Notes under the pieces: model-generated
The model's database searches: none
What the model was told of the DNA's origin: nothing
What the model saw: the letters and a program-made list of their open reading frames with translations, nothing else
Shown: piece after piece, positions 36,613 through 48,395 of the stretch
How positions within the stretch are numbered: position 1 is the stretch's first letter
Layout of the letters: each line of letters opens with the position of its first letter
NCBI GenBank assembly: GCA_947095535.1
Contig: OX352774.1
Coordinates: 247,777,825-247,841,824, forward strand
Direction of reading: 5' to 3'
DNA from: Poecilobothrus nobilitatus
Lineage: Eukaryota > Arthropoda > Insecta > Diptera > Dolichopodidae
Length of the DNA: 64,000 nt
Translations under genes and position numbers: made by a program

Positions 36613-36780
36613 TAATTTAGATGTATAAAAGAACTATATGTACAAGGTGTGGCAAATGAAAAAACGAAAATAATTGAAAAAGCTTTAAATAGGTCTAGGA
36701 AATTAAAAGAAAAGGCGCGGAATTGACCAATTTCAACGTCAACATTTTTTAAATTGTTAATTGCAAGCTTAGACTTCTAA
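36613..36780 (+). pseudogene. Coding-like relic, unidentified
   Basis: After TAA at 36,613-36,615 one frame reads FRCI then KELYVQGVANEKTKIIEKAL and NRSRKLKEKARN to a TGA at 36,724. It stays open for 17 more codons (PISTSTFFKLLIASLDF) to TAA at 36,778-36,780. It is lysine/glutamate-rich, amphipathic and probably helical, with codon use unlike the background. No start codon or splice site decides an exon. It lies 130 bp from SINE C. It may be a transposon or retrogene relic; I cannot name a family. Confidence 0.3.
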
Positions 36781-38250
36781 AGATTGAAAATCTATTTAGT
36801 ATTAAAATTAACTGCATAAGTATCTCTAATATTTTAGTTATAGGTGTTAGGTTATGTTTCGTGATTTAAGGAATTTCTGTAGTGGTTTCGTATAACGTTA
36901 TAATTTTTATAATTAAGAATTAATTTAGAATATATTAAATTATTTTGTTATTAATTTAAGAAATACATTTTTTATTGTAATTTTCTTAATATTTGCGTTC
37001 CTTTTACAGGGTCTAATATACTATTTTCTACTGTCGGTCAGTGAGAAAAATATAGATATACTTACTTAAGTACTTAAGTAACTATGTTAAATTAGCGTTC
37101 CATTTACCTAACTAATACACCTATCTGGTCTCAACTACTCTTTCCGGGTAAAAGAAACGTAAACATTAAGAGCATGAAATTATACTATATTTAGAGCTGA
37201 AATAAGCATTTAAATAGATGAAAAAAAACACTTTACTTTCACATATACTTGACATCAATTTTTTCATATCTTGGTTTATAATAGTACTTTGATCTTTTTA
37301 TAGTTACTGCAGAAATTAAATTAAAAGGCATTGATTTTTTTTATGATTATTAAGTATTATACATAATAAATTAATAAATATAATAAAATATTTCATATTT
37401 AAATAATTAATTAAAGTAATTGTAATTAATTTGAATTTATATATTAACTATATATATTATGTAGAGTAAGTAATTTATTGTTTAATTATCTTCTAATTAT
37501 AATATTTTCATTAGGATAAATTAAAAATTTGTACATTAAAACAAATATTTAATTGACTATATATATTTTGTATTTACTTAATTTAATTTTTTTTTTTTTT
37601 TTTGCAAAATACATAATAAGTACTTATGTACTTTAAAATGAAAAATTATGATTTTTAATTCATATCATAATTTCCTAATGTAATAAACATAAAATAATAA
37701 TGAGTTAATTTTTTTGCCTTTTTATTTTTAATTTTTTAAATAAATAAATAAAATTACTTTAAAGCATAGTAAACTAAATTTAAATTATTTAACAAAAATA
37801 GTAAAAAAAATGTAATACATGCATATGCGGATTTAAGTTACTATTTTGGCAAGCAAAGTACTTAGTTACGTATGTACTCGGTGCAGTATTAATTTAATAG
37901 TACATAAAAAAAATATCATACATAAATATGTATACTTAGATCTTATATCCAAAACAATGATCTGCACCAAGATCTAATATCCATAACATAATTAGTTAAA
38001 TTAGAGGATACGCAGTCAAATATGCAACCAAACTGAAAGTCTTCATGAACATATCATTGAAAAAGCTGCTCTGCTATCAATAAAATAAGGCTAAGAATAA
38101 AAGAAACAAAGCTTTTTGAGTTAGTTACTTATTATAAGTTATAATTAAGTATAATAATTTTAAAAAAATATATAAATATTGTAACTATTAGTTTTAGTTT
38201 CATTTTTTTTAATCACTTTTGATAAAAATTGATCTTAATAACTGTTTTTA
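36781..38250. other. Non-coding A/T-rich DNA
   Basis: No gene supported. CCTTTTACAG at 37,001-37,010 looks like a splice acceptor, but what follows (SNILFSTVGQ, then stop, in one frame) is too short to call. ACTTAAGTACTTAAGTA occurs at 37,064-37,080. Confidence 0.6.
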
Positions 38251-38253
38251 CAG

Positions 38254-38638
38254 AACAGAGGTAAATGACAGAGTTGCCGGTTAAGTATCAACAAAAAATG
38301 TCTCTTTTTCTGTCAAATATATGTTTTGGAAATGTAAATAAGTTAACTGACTCTGAACCCTTCAAAATCTTAGGTTATGGAAATAAATTTAAAAATTTTG
38401 TGGGACGACAACATTTTTGCCATTGCTGAAGATGTCACAAAATGTTTAAAATTTTTACACGAAAGAAAGAAATACGCATACATATATACTTCAATTTTCT
38501 CCTATGATATACAAAATATACATTCGGCCAAGTCTTTTCTATGCTACGAGGAGATGTGATTTTAGTGAGTTAAATCTTACTCTATATGAAGAAGGCTTGG
38601 AGTTTTTGATGTCTTTTGAAGATCTATATCTTCAATAG
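38254..38638 (+). pseudogene. Coding-like relic with two frame changes, unidentified
   Basis: Three frames are open in succession. From ATG at 38,265 the first reads MTELPVKYQQKMSLFLSNI... for 54 codons to TGA. An overlapping second frame (38,377-38,559) starts MEINLKILWDDNIFAIAEDV and continues CLKFLHERKKYAYI. A third (about 38,450-38,638) ends ELNLTLYEEGLEFLMSFEDL YLQ and a stop. The order suggests one ancestral coding stretch of roughly 125 residues broken by two frameshifts. CTGTTTTTACAG immediately precedes it (to 38,253), an acceptor-like site. The GGTAAGTA just after it looks like a splice donor, but is better explained as the tail of the adjoining non-LTR fragment. I recognise no domain. 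Confidence 0.35.
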
Positions 38639-38652
38639 GACGAAAACAAAAA

Positions 38653-38715
38653 CCGGTAAGTATAAAGTGTAGATAGGCACTGCAGATGCACATTTATACC
38701 AGTTTAGACCAGTTA
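38653..38715 (-). mobile_element. Non-LTR retrotransposon 3' terminus, fourth member (degenerate)
   Basis: On the minus strand ATAACTGGTCTAAACTGGTA, GTGCATCTGCAGTGCCTA and TACTTACC correspond to ATAACGGGCCTAAACTGGTG, CAGCTTCTGCCTACC and TACTTACC at 47.24 kb. Only the last ~60 bp of 3' UTR plus tail are present. It borders the coding-like relic at 38.25-38.64 kb. Confidence 0.5.
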
Positions 38716-41700
38716 TTAACTGCAAAATGGAAAATAATTAAGAAAAATTAAAAAATAATAGTTGATTGCTTTGTAGTAGAGTTTACTATACATTTTCTAC
38801 ATAACGAATAACTGAAACAATTATGATTAGTAATTAATTGCGTATGTGTTAAAATCTTTTTTCATTGTATTATGAGCTGAATTATATTATAAGTATTACA
38901 TTTTAATGTTTAGTATTGTAGACATACTTACACTTGTTGTTTTTCTTACGGTTCGATTGCAAAATTTATCAAAATGAAAGTATTGATAAAATGTCGTCTT
39001 GGATTAATGTAACTATTATAAAAAGCATAAGTATAAGTATATGACCATGATAACTGTTAAATTACATTAAATGTTTATGTTTTGCTCTTTATAAATTAAA
39101 AACCCTTCTCATTGTACACATATGTGTACTGTATACTGTATGTGAATGTGAATATGTAGCAAAATATTATATATAGCATATCTAATCGCATATTATTTTT
39201 TAAATTGTGATATTTAAATTTTATCAATAAAAAAATATATATAATAAAAAAATATGACTCAAATATCTGGAATTGCGGCAAAAAAAAATAATCAAATAAA
39301 GAAAAAAAACAAACATGCTAAAATAAAAAAATAAAAAAAAATTAAATTAAAAACCATAAAAGTAAATTTTAGTTATTTTTTTCTTTTTTCGTTTTTTTGT
39401 AAATTTGTTTATTTGTTTTTTTTTTTTTTTTTATAAATATCCGCGTAATCGAAATTTACGTGATTTAAAGAAAAATATTTAAAAGTGTTTTTTTTTTTAT
39501 CACTAAATTAAAATAATATGCTTAAGTATTTAACTGATTTGTTGTTTTTTTTTTTTTTTTTTTTAATTTTGTGCAATTTTCTCTTGCAATGCAACAATCA
39601 TAAAAAAGTAACTGATGATTTTAACTTGTTTTTTTTTTTTTTTTATATTACTTTACTCTTATTTTTTTATTCAATAATTTGAATTAATTTTAATTTCAAA
39701 ATCAACAGGTAAATTGAACACATAAGTATATTAAAAACACTTATAAAAAAAAAACATCTGAAATTTCGAAGGTGAATACTCTTAAATAGTTTATTTCCAA
39801 AAATTTATTATAAGATTAAAAAAAAAACAATGTAAAAAATTTATTTCAAAAAATTCCAAAAAAAAAAACAATAAATTTATACATAATAATTATGAACTAA
39901 TTTTTTTCTTAGAAAAAATTGAGAAAAATTAATTTTAACGCTCTGCTCTCTGTCAGTTCGTCCGTCTATATTTTTACCTTTTTTTCATCTGTTAAGATAT
40001 ACTTACATATACTTACTTACTTATAAGTAGTTAATGCAATTTTAAATAAGTACATATAAATTAGTAGAAGAATCTTGATATGTAACTTCGCTCGTCGTAG
40101 ACTTGCAATTGCAATCCCCAAACTTAAAAAACACTCTTAAATAAAATCAAATGATTATAAAATTATAGTTTTGCATAATATTTCTATTGCATATGTATAT
40201 AAGTATGTATATCCAATCTGAAAAGTTGATATACAACTACACGATATTTTTGACTTGAAAAGACAAATCAAAGATAAAAGGATAATAATATGTAATATTT
40301 ACTATGCAATTTGGTTTATACCATTAATCATATGAAAAATTCCTGCAATATTTTGTGGAAACGTTAAAAGCTGTTATATAGAAGGAAAATTTGTATAGAA
40401 TAAGCTAAAATTGTCATAGAAAAGAAATTTTAATTTTAATTTTATATTTTTCCACACCTGGAATTTGGACGCAAGCGTAATTTTGTTTTTTGTTTCTTTT
40501 TTCAAAAAAATAAAAGTAATGAGTCTGAATTAATTTTTTACAATTTACTTTCCATAAAAGTTCCAAATTTTGATAAAAAAAAATTTTGTTTTTGGAATTT
40601 CGAAATGTTTTATGTAAGTTTACACGCATTACCTTTTTTGGTTATATACGTACACCTTTAAAAAATCTTTTATTTTACATACTGTTTTTTTTTTTATTAA
40701 TTAAATATTTCTTTGATTTTCAAAATCAAAAGAAATAAAAACAAATGAAATACATTAGTAAGTAGCTAATAATTATTATATATATATAAAAAAAAATATC
40801 TTAATTGATTTTGACTATTGTTGGTTTTTATATGATTTTTTATTTGTTCGATTCAAATGTTTTCTTTTTCTTTTAATTCGTTGTTTTAAATTAAAATTAA
40901 TAAAAAACTAAAAAAAAACTAAAAAAAAAAAACAAAAAATCGAAAATTAAAAATGCGCACTCTGATTTATTTAAGGTTTTTGCATTTTTTCCTTTCTTTT
41001 TTTTTTTTTTTTTTGAATTTTTATTACTTAAATTGTGCAAAAATATAAAATATTCCATATCGTAACCAAAAACACAAAAAAAAAAAAAAATAGAATTATA
41101 AGGTAAAATAAAAGAAAGGAAAAAAAAAAAACATTCAATTTTAACCCACAAAAAATAAAAAAGTATAACACAGACCGCGGAATTTTAAATTGATTATTCT
41201 TTTGTGTTTTTTTTTTTTGTTTTTTACTTTATTTCCATTGTTATTTAAATTAAAAATTTGTGTGTAACAGTAATTGTCTATAATAAAAAAAATATAGTAT
41301 TTAAATATCAGTAAGTTTCGAATATTTAAGTACATATTTGGAAGAGTTAGTTGTTTTTAATGATTGATTTTACATATTTGTAAATTGTATATCAGTTTAT
41401 ATTTAATAATAATGCAATTTATAATAATAAGAAATCTAATGGGAGTTAAGTAAGTATAAGGCCTTTTGTTTAACTAAAGGTTCTTTACTTTGATTCAAAG
41501 AGAATACATATAATGATATATTTAAATACATATATATGTATACTTATTTCTAATTTAACCGTGGATTTTATTAAAAAGAATTAATTTTTACACAAGAAAA
41601 TATCTATACTTATATTTTAACAATATTATGTAAAATATTAAAAGCAAAAAAAAAAAAGCATAATATAAAAAACAATTAAGACTTATAAGATTTACCTGAA

Positions 41701-44180
41701 AATTATTATTACTTCTTCATTAAATTAAGGGTTACTTCCTTTCACCTTAATCATCATAATATTAAACAAAATGTCTTTGTTCAAAATGTACTAACCTTTA
41801 TCAGGTGAGTCAAATTTTGAAAAACTTTTTTGTAAAATGTACATTAACTCCTTTGTACAGCTCTTTTTTTACTTATAGTTGACTAATTGAAAAAAAAATT
41901 ATTGTTGACTACTTAATTGCAAAAAAACAACAGATAATTTACCTTTATTTCAGGTGTAGAACAGGAAAAAACACTTATTATTTACTTAATGTTGAAAAAA
42001 AAAAAAAAATTTTGGTCTAATGATTAAGAAATTTCTTAATATTTATTCATTTGTCATAAAACCAAAACTAATAAAATTTTAAAATATTTGTAACTAAGTA
42101 CCTGTTTATTTTATATATGGACATATATGTACTTATGTATATTCATAAGTTTTCGAACTTCAAGTTATCACGTTTCATTAAAAAAAAAAAAAACGAATCA
42201 GTCAAATTTTCTATTAATAGTCTAATATTGATAAAAGAAAGAATCTTGAGTTGTTATCGCATATATAGGAGTACTCCTTAGAAACAACAACAAAACAGAC
42301 CTACTGATAAAAATGAATTTAAAGATAAAAAGCATACCATACCTACTTATTTTTCAATTAACTTCAAAAAAAAAAAATCTGTAGTTAAGTAAGTAGTATT
42401 TTTACGATACGGTTAAATATTATACCACTTTCAATCAATTTCAACCCGCTTTTGTATTCTGTTTTTTTTCGTACGAGTATGTATTTAGTCCAATTTTTTT
42501 TTTTTTTTTTTTTATGAGTTTCGGAATATGATTGTAAATATAAGAAGTACTCATGGTTACTCATATAATCAAAAAAGTTATAAAAAAAAAAATAAACCAA
42601 CGAAATACTTATTTAAAAAACACGCAAGCAGTTCAATGCAATTACTTTTTTTTTTTAAATATTAAGTAAATTCTATTAAAAAAAATAAATAAAATCATTG
42701 ATTTTTAAAGTTTTTCTTTTTTTTTTTATTATTTTTAGCAGTGCTGCAACAAAGCGAAATCGATATTTTTTTTTTTTTAAAGTTTGTTGGTTTTTTTTTT
42801 TCGTTTTTTAATAAATTCACCTGTGACTATGGAATAAAATGAGATTTTTTTAAGAAATATGTAATATATATATATATTAATAAAAAAAAAATAAAAACGA
42901 AAACGTAAAATTTAAAATGTGTTATTGTATGTCAACAAATGAAATACATAATAAATAATAATAATAAAAACAAAAAAAATACAAAATAAATATTAAATAA
43001 AAAAAATCAGGACTAGTTACTGTCGAAAAAAAAAAAAATTGTTATTTAATTTTAAAATAAATAAATTTATTATGGAAATGAAATTGATATTTTTAGGTTT
43101 TTGTTTTGTAAAAAAAACTACTTATTTTTGAATTTATAATTAAAATATTTTTTTCTTTTAGTTTTAATTAAATGTCATAATTACGTTTTTTTTTGTTTTT
43201 TTTTTTGTTGACAATGGACAAATCGAACAACAAATTTCATATTTCAGTAGCGTAATTTTGTTTCGTTTTAAATAACCATATGCTGCTCAGCTGTCAAAAA
43301 AAAAAAAATGATTATTGAACTAAAATTGTATGGTATACTTAAATAAATACTTAAGTAGAATATTTTAACCAAAATATTTTTATTTTTAGATACTTTCTAA
43401 AAATTTTATTGGTGATGAATATGCTACTTAGTTTTTTTTTGTTGTCTTTATCGAGAAATCTGCTTAATGCTTTAACTGAATATCATATTCGTATTCTTAT
43501 AAGATTAACGTTAATGTTAAAATGAAGCACTTCTTATGCGAAGGGGAAATTTCCATATCCAATAGTTAAACCAAACCAAAACTTTTACTTTGATTTCTGT
43601 ATAGAAACTCGTATAGTTAATTACTTAGATAAAGTGAAGTTCTTAGATAAAGTGAAGTGAAGATATTAGGGTTCCGAATAAAATATATTTAGTGTTCCGA
43701 TCATATTTAGTGTTCTAAGGGGAAGCGATCTTCTAAGGAGATGTTTTCATTAAGGGACTAAGTAACTATATATAATATCAATAGACTGGAAAATATATGT
43801 GCGTTAAAAATAATTTTAGTAAGTAACTACTTATTGGGAACTTTGTTTTAATGTTACAGTCAGCTTATATTATATGTATATGGTAAGACCTACTTAGATA
43901 TGTCAGAGTTTTTTTTTTTGCGGACTGTTTTTAAATAAGAAGCATGTAATTTTAATTTTAACATAAGTAATTTGGTAGATTTTTATATTGTAGTGTAATT
44001 TCTTAGATCGCTTTAATAGTATAAGTAAGTAAGTATATAGGTATACAATATTATATGTACAATTAATCTTGGCGAAGCAACCTTATTTTAGTTAAAAATC
44101 TTAATTTTTTTAAGAACATTTTCGAAACTATAAATAGCAAATAATAATACTTTAAATCTTTGACAATACATATACCTGTT
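38716..44180. other. Long non-coding A/T-tract DNA
   Basis: No gene supported over 5.4 kb. Short tandem pairs occur: CTTAGATAAAGTGAAGT, period 18, at 43,624-43,659; and ATATTTAGTGTTC, period 18, at 43,685-43,715. Minus-strand frames at 39,096, 40,414, 40,897, 41,141 and 42,385 are readings of homopolymer-rich DNA (runs of F, K, I, N), with no motif or splice context. Confidence 0.65.
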
Positions 44181-44184
44181 TTAC

Positions 44185-44287
44185 TTAAACTGAAGTAAAC
44201 TTTTTTTACTTTAAGTGAATATTTTTTACTTTAATTGAAGACCTTTTTACTTGAAGTGTATTTTTGTTTACTTTAAACGAAGACATT
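44185..44287. repeat. Degenerate tandem repeat, period about 24 bp, four units
   Basis: TTTTTTACTTTAAGTGAA-type units follow each other: ACTGAAGTAAAC, TTTACTTTAAGTGAATA, TTTACTTTAATTGAAGAC, TTTACTTGAAGTGTA and TTTACTTTAAACGAAGAC. Non-coding. Confidence 0.7.
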
Positions 44288-44468
44288 TAGCCAAGAAACA
44301 TATGTATATTAAAACAGATCATAAATTTAATGTTAATAATTTAAAATAAACGTAACTACCATGAAATTGTTGCCATTTATTATTTGTTTTCTATATAAAT
44401 AAATATTAAAATATTTTGAAATTAACTATACGTGTAAATACTATATTAAAAATTAAATTTACATTTTT

Positions 44469-45721
44469 AGCACATTTCCAAAAAAATTTTGAAAAAATGT
44501 GCTTATTAGTTTCACTCTGTCCGTCCGTCCGTCCGTCCGTCTGTTTACAAAACTTCTACACCGTTAAAGATAGAGAAAAAAAATTTTAACCATACGTAGG
44601 TCTCATAAAAAAAATAATTTTGTGGAACAACTTTTTCATGTAGCCCCCCCCATTACGGAGCTACAGCCCCTCAAACTTTGAAAAAGCCCTATTTTTAAAT
44701 GCATATATCTTATGTTCTGCTTAAGATTTTTGCAATCTGAAAACGTCATTCGACAGGTATTTCTTTTATCTTTGTAAATTAATATCAAAATTATTCAATT
44801 TTTTTAAATTTAGTATTTAAATTTACCGTTATGTGAAAACCAAATTTTGCATGATTTTTCTACTTTCATAACTCCGGCACGCTTCTAGATAGAAGCTTCA
44901 AATTTTGAGGCAAGAAAGAACTTTTAGAATTAGTATAAGTTTGCTCAGAAAATTTTTTCGGACCACCCCCTGTTTATGAGCTATTAGGGCTTAAAAATTG
45001 AAAATTTGCTATTTTTAAACACCTGTAACTTAGGAACCTGTACATATTTTACTTCTGCAAGATATAAAAATTAAAGCTACAATAATATATTTTTACGTGT
45101 GTTAAAGGTTTATTTTAATTGTAAAGGGTTCCAAAGTTGCAGCTCTTCAAAATTGCGAAAAAGCCCCATTTTCAGATGTATATATCTCGGGCTCTGCGTA
45201 ATAATTTTGCAATCTAAAACCGCCAGAAGATCGAAAATTTTATTATCTATATAAAACAATATCAAAATTATGTAATATTTTGTAATTTACTATTTAAATT
45301 TAACCGTTATGTGAAAACCACATTTTGCATGAAATTTCGTTTTTCATAACTCCGGCACCACTTTAGATAGGAACCTGAAATTTTGAGACAAGAAAGAACT
45401 TTAGAATTAGTATAAGTTTCCTCAGAAAATTTTTTGGTAACACCCCCTCTTTAAGAGTTATTACGCCTCAAAAATTGAAAATTTGCTATTTTTAGACACC
45501 TGTACAAATTTTTCTTCGGCAAGACATGAAAATTAAAGGTTCAATAATATACTTTTACGTGTGTTAACGGCTTTTCTTAGTTATATAGGACTCCGGACTT
45601 ATAGCCCCTCAAAATTTCAAAAATGTCCTATTTTCACATTTTTTCTTATTACATGAAATTTTCAAATTTTTGTGTATGTCACACTTCTAAACAGTTTGTA
45701 TTGAGTTTTGGAAATGTGCGC
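44469..45721. mobile_element. TIR element, about 1.25 kb, containing a tandem array
   Basis: AGCACATTTCCAAAA at 44,469-44,483 is inverted at the right end as TTTTGGAAATGTGCG (45,706-45,720). The left end also folds locally (GCACATTT...AAATGTGC, to 44,503). (TCCG)5 lies at 44,520-44,540. The interior is an array of alternating modules with a period of about 477 bp (see the separate entry). No open frame longer than background. TIR plus internal array suggests a non-autonomous DNA element, but a target duplication was not found and the superfamily is unknown. Confidence 0.6.
44640..45650. repeat. Tandem array A-B-A-B-A', period about 477 bp
   Basis: Module A (CCCCTCAAA...GCCC(T/C)ATTTT...TATATCT...TTTTGCAATCT) occurs at about 44,650, 45,125 and, truncated, 45,580. 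Module B (CCGTTATGTGAAAACCA, CATAACTCCGGCAC, GAAAATTTGCTATTTTTA, TTTTACGTGTGTTAA) occurs at 44,826 and 45,304. TGCAATCT at 44,731 and 45,208 and CCGTTATGTG at 44,826 and 45,304 give 477-478 bp. Copies differ moderately, so the array is not recent. Confidence 0.8.
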
Positions 45722-45729
45722 TTTTAAAA

Positions 45730-46520
45730 ACCGTTGGTTTACATTCTACCTTGTTTTTTAAAAAATTGAAGTACGAAAATTTTAATAAGTTTTCATTTAA
45801 TAGCATAAAACATATATATAAATATTGATTAAAAAAAAAAAAAAACAGATACTTAAGTATTAAATATTATATTAATAACAGATATTATATGGAATGCAAA
45901 AGTCAAAAAGACAGAGCTAATTATAAAAATTATGATTGGAATATTATAAAATGTTGCCAATTATCAATTTTTTTTTTTTTTTATTATGAAATAAATATTT
46001 ATTTTATATTTTCATCAAAAATACGATAATTTTTATAGTTTTTAGCAATAACTAAGTATTTCTGGTAATTATAAAATTTTTAATAATGTTATGGGTAAAT
46101 ATTTTTTTTTTTTTTAAAATTGTTAAAAACAAACTGAAAACATTTGTGATGTAGCAGAATGTTTAAAATACAGTGCATGCATGCATACATATTGCATTTA
46201 AAAATGACTGCGATAAAAAAAAAAACAAAAAATTTGCCATTTTAATCATACAAATCTTGACAAATTAAAATATGGACTGATGTAACAGTTGATTGACCGA
46301 AAAGAGAGCGAAAAAAACACATAATATTGTTTTGCTACAAAAAAATATTGTACGAAATATAAAAAAAAATTTCGTTCTTGCGAATTCGCTCTTTTTGACA
46401 GAAATCAAAAGATCATTGTCAAAAGAAAAGGATTTTTTTTTTTTTGTAATTTTTTGAATTGGGGAAAAGAAGTAAAATTGAAAAACTTTAGAGAAGGTTA
46501 CAATATAATAAAAAATTAAC
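45730..46520. other. Non-coding A/T-rich DNA
   Basis: No gene supported. The 86-codon minus frame at 46,265-46,525 is F/I/K/S-rich with no motif; I treat it as fortuitous. GCATGCATGCATAC occurs at 46,176-46,189. Confidence 0.65.
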
Positions 46521-47011
46521 AACAATTATTATTCTGGTTTATATTTCACAGATGACTTTTATATGCAGTTTGTCAGAGCTTGTTTTATATGATACAACTA
46601 TTAACATACACATAATCATGAATACTTATGTATCAGTTCCTAAATTCTCTACAAATATGTACTTAAAACCTATATAAGAATAATGTTATATTGTACTGGT
46701 AAGACCTAATACTTGGTATATTTTATAATCGTGGTTTCATTAAATTTTAGATAATAGTATTTTTATTTACATAAAAGTTTTATTAAAAAAAATTTTTTTT
46801 CTATTACTATTAGTCTTATAACTTCACAGAACTTTTATTTATATGATACAAAATGTTGATATATAATCATACCTGTGCTGTGTATCAGCTTTCTTAATAA
46901 ATAAATTAGGTTACTTATTAAAAACAAGTAGGTTTTAAATGTATGTCATTTACAGATTAAATATTATGATATGTAAGAATTTATTTCGTATAAAACATTA
47001 CAAATAAAAAA

Positions 47012-47098
47012 AAAAAAAAATAGAATAGAATCGAACTTGCAAACTAAGGAATTCTAAAGTTTAAGAGGCGGCCACTCTACCACTGGACTTATTTACTA
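47012..47098 (-). mobile_element. tRNA-like element (SINE head or tRNA pseudogene)
   Basis: On the minus strand TCCAGTGGTAGAGTGGCCGC resembles an A-box region and GCAAGTTCGATTCT a B box (RGTTCGANTCC). The B box is followed by ATTCTATTC and a run of about 16 T, a Pol III-type terminator. The middle contains CTCTTAAACTTTAGAATTCC, so the T arm is farther away than in a standard tRNA unless a long variable arm is assumed. The arms do not give a convincing cloverleaf by eye, so I favour a tRNA-derived pseudogene or SINE from a family different from copies A-C. Confidence 0.55.
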
Positions 47099-47229
47099 AG
47101 TAGTTAAAACCTATAGCCGGTGATTTCATTAACCTACTTTTTTAAAAAATTTTTTGTTTATAAAACAGTTATAAAAGATTTCATTATAAAACAGTTTTAC
47201 GGTAAAAATATTTTCAATTAGTCTTATAC

Positions 47230-47356
47230 TTCACAGGTAGGTAAGTATAGGTAGGCAGAAGCTGCTGGTGCACACCAGTTTAGGCCCGTTATGATATCCT
47301 AGATCAGTGTTTCTCCTAAATAAATCATTGGGAGCTTCTTACAAAACGATTCACAG
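47230..47356 (-). mobile_element. Non-LTR retrotransposon 3' end, third copy, 7-bp target duplication
   Basis: TTCACAG at 47,230-47,236 and again at 47,350-47,356 flank a 113-bp insert. On the minus strand it reads CGTTTTGTAAGAAGCTCCCA, ATTTATTTAGGAGAAACACT, CATAACGGGCCTAAACTGGT, then CTTCTGCCTACCTATACTTACC. This corresponds base by base in order to the last ~115 bp of the 7.47-kb copy (GCGCTTTGTAAGAAGCTCCG...CACAACGGCCCTAAACTG...CCTACCTACC). It is extremely 5'-truncated and carries only the last few ORF2 codons and the 3' UTR. Confidence 0.75.
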
Positions 47357-47399
47357 ATGATTTTAATAAAATTTCATATAAGACTGATTGAAAGTTTAA

Positions 47400-48395
47400 A
47401 TTAGGAGTTGTCTGGGTAATTCAGTACTAGAAGCCTACTGTATGTAGAGTCAAGTTATAGTGCTAAAGAAAAAAATACTCCAAAAATAAAACAATTACCG
47501 ATTAATGTGTTATGTTGTTATTATAGTTTAATATCAAACGTACTTTAGATAAACATTAAAATTTTTGTTCTGTATTGTCTTTAAGTAATATAAAAATATA
47601 ATTAAAATTAAAATTTTTTAATTATTATTATTTTTATATGAATGAATGAATGAATGAATGAATGAATGAATGAATATTCATACATACATATTTTTAATGT
47701 TAATGAAATTTGCGGGACCTAAATTCTCTTAAAACAAAAGCAAAATATTGTTGATGACTGTTAAAAAAACAAAAACCCCAAAAATATAAACATATAAAGT
47801 ACTTTTATATTATATTGTTTAATCTAGGGTAAAAAATTAAAACGGTTTGTAATATTAATTTTAATTAAATTACGCTGATTCAATTGTGGTTTATTTTTTT
47901 ATTTTTTTTTATTTTTTATTATTTTTTTTATTTGTTTAATAAAAACAATAATAAAAAATAATAATGTGTAATATATAAGTAATATAATTAAAACAAAAAA
48001 AAAAAAATAAAAGTTGAAAAAAATGTTATCACGAAATAAAATAATAAAAAAAAAAAAAAATACTTACTTATGTGGAATAGTGCAAAAAATAAATAAAAAT
48101 ATTTTTATTAATTAATTAGACGTGAAAATAAAACAAAAATCTCACAAAAAAAAAAAACAATTCTTTAATAAACATTATTTTAAACATTTTTAATACATAT
48201 TCGTATATAATATATAACTATAATATCATGTTTCATGTATAAATAAAATAAAATTATGTTAAGTCTTTAAATAGTGTAATTAAATTGCAATTGTTTTAAA
48301 AATTAAAATATGAAAAACAATTTTTAATTTATATTAAATATATAGTTACTTATAGTTATGTATAGGTAAGTAAATAAATGTATCTAAAGTATATC
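47400..48395. other. Non-coding A/T-rich DNA with (TGAA)9
   Basis: A perfect (TGAA)9 microsatellite lies at 47,639-47,674. The rest is poly(A)/(T) and AATAAT-rich. No gene seen. Confidence 0.75.

Larger units (their letters stand above)
46530..47400. repeat. Tandem repeat of about 278 bp, three diverged units, with two nested insertions
   Basis: TTCACAG anchors recur at 46,545, 46,823 and 47,230, each in matching context: TTTATATGATACAA...ATAATCAT...TGTATCAG in units 1 and 2, and ATTAGTCTTATA(A)CTTCACAG in units 2 and 3. The first interval is 278 bp. The second is 407 bp because a tRNA-like element (47,005-47,100) is inserted. Unit 3 is itself split right after TTCACAG by a non-LTR 3' end; its continuation (ATGATTTTAATAAAATTTCA) resumes at 47,357. 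Confidence 0.6.

Noticed and set aside
37001..37060. Exon after CCTTTTACAG
   Set aside because: The following frames stop within about 10-20 codons and none shows coding-like composition.
38652..38662. GGTAAGTATA as a splice donor after the 38.3-38.6-kb relic
   Set aside because: The same GGTAAGTATA sits at the same place in the non-LTR tail at 47,237-47,246, so it is part of that element.
47639..47674. CRISPR-like or satellite array
   Set aside because: It is a simple (TGAA)9 microsatellite. No regular repeat-spacer array exists in the window.
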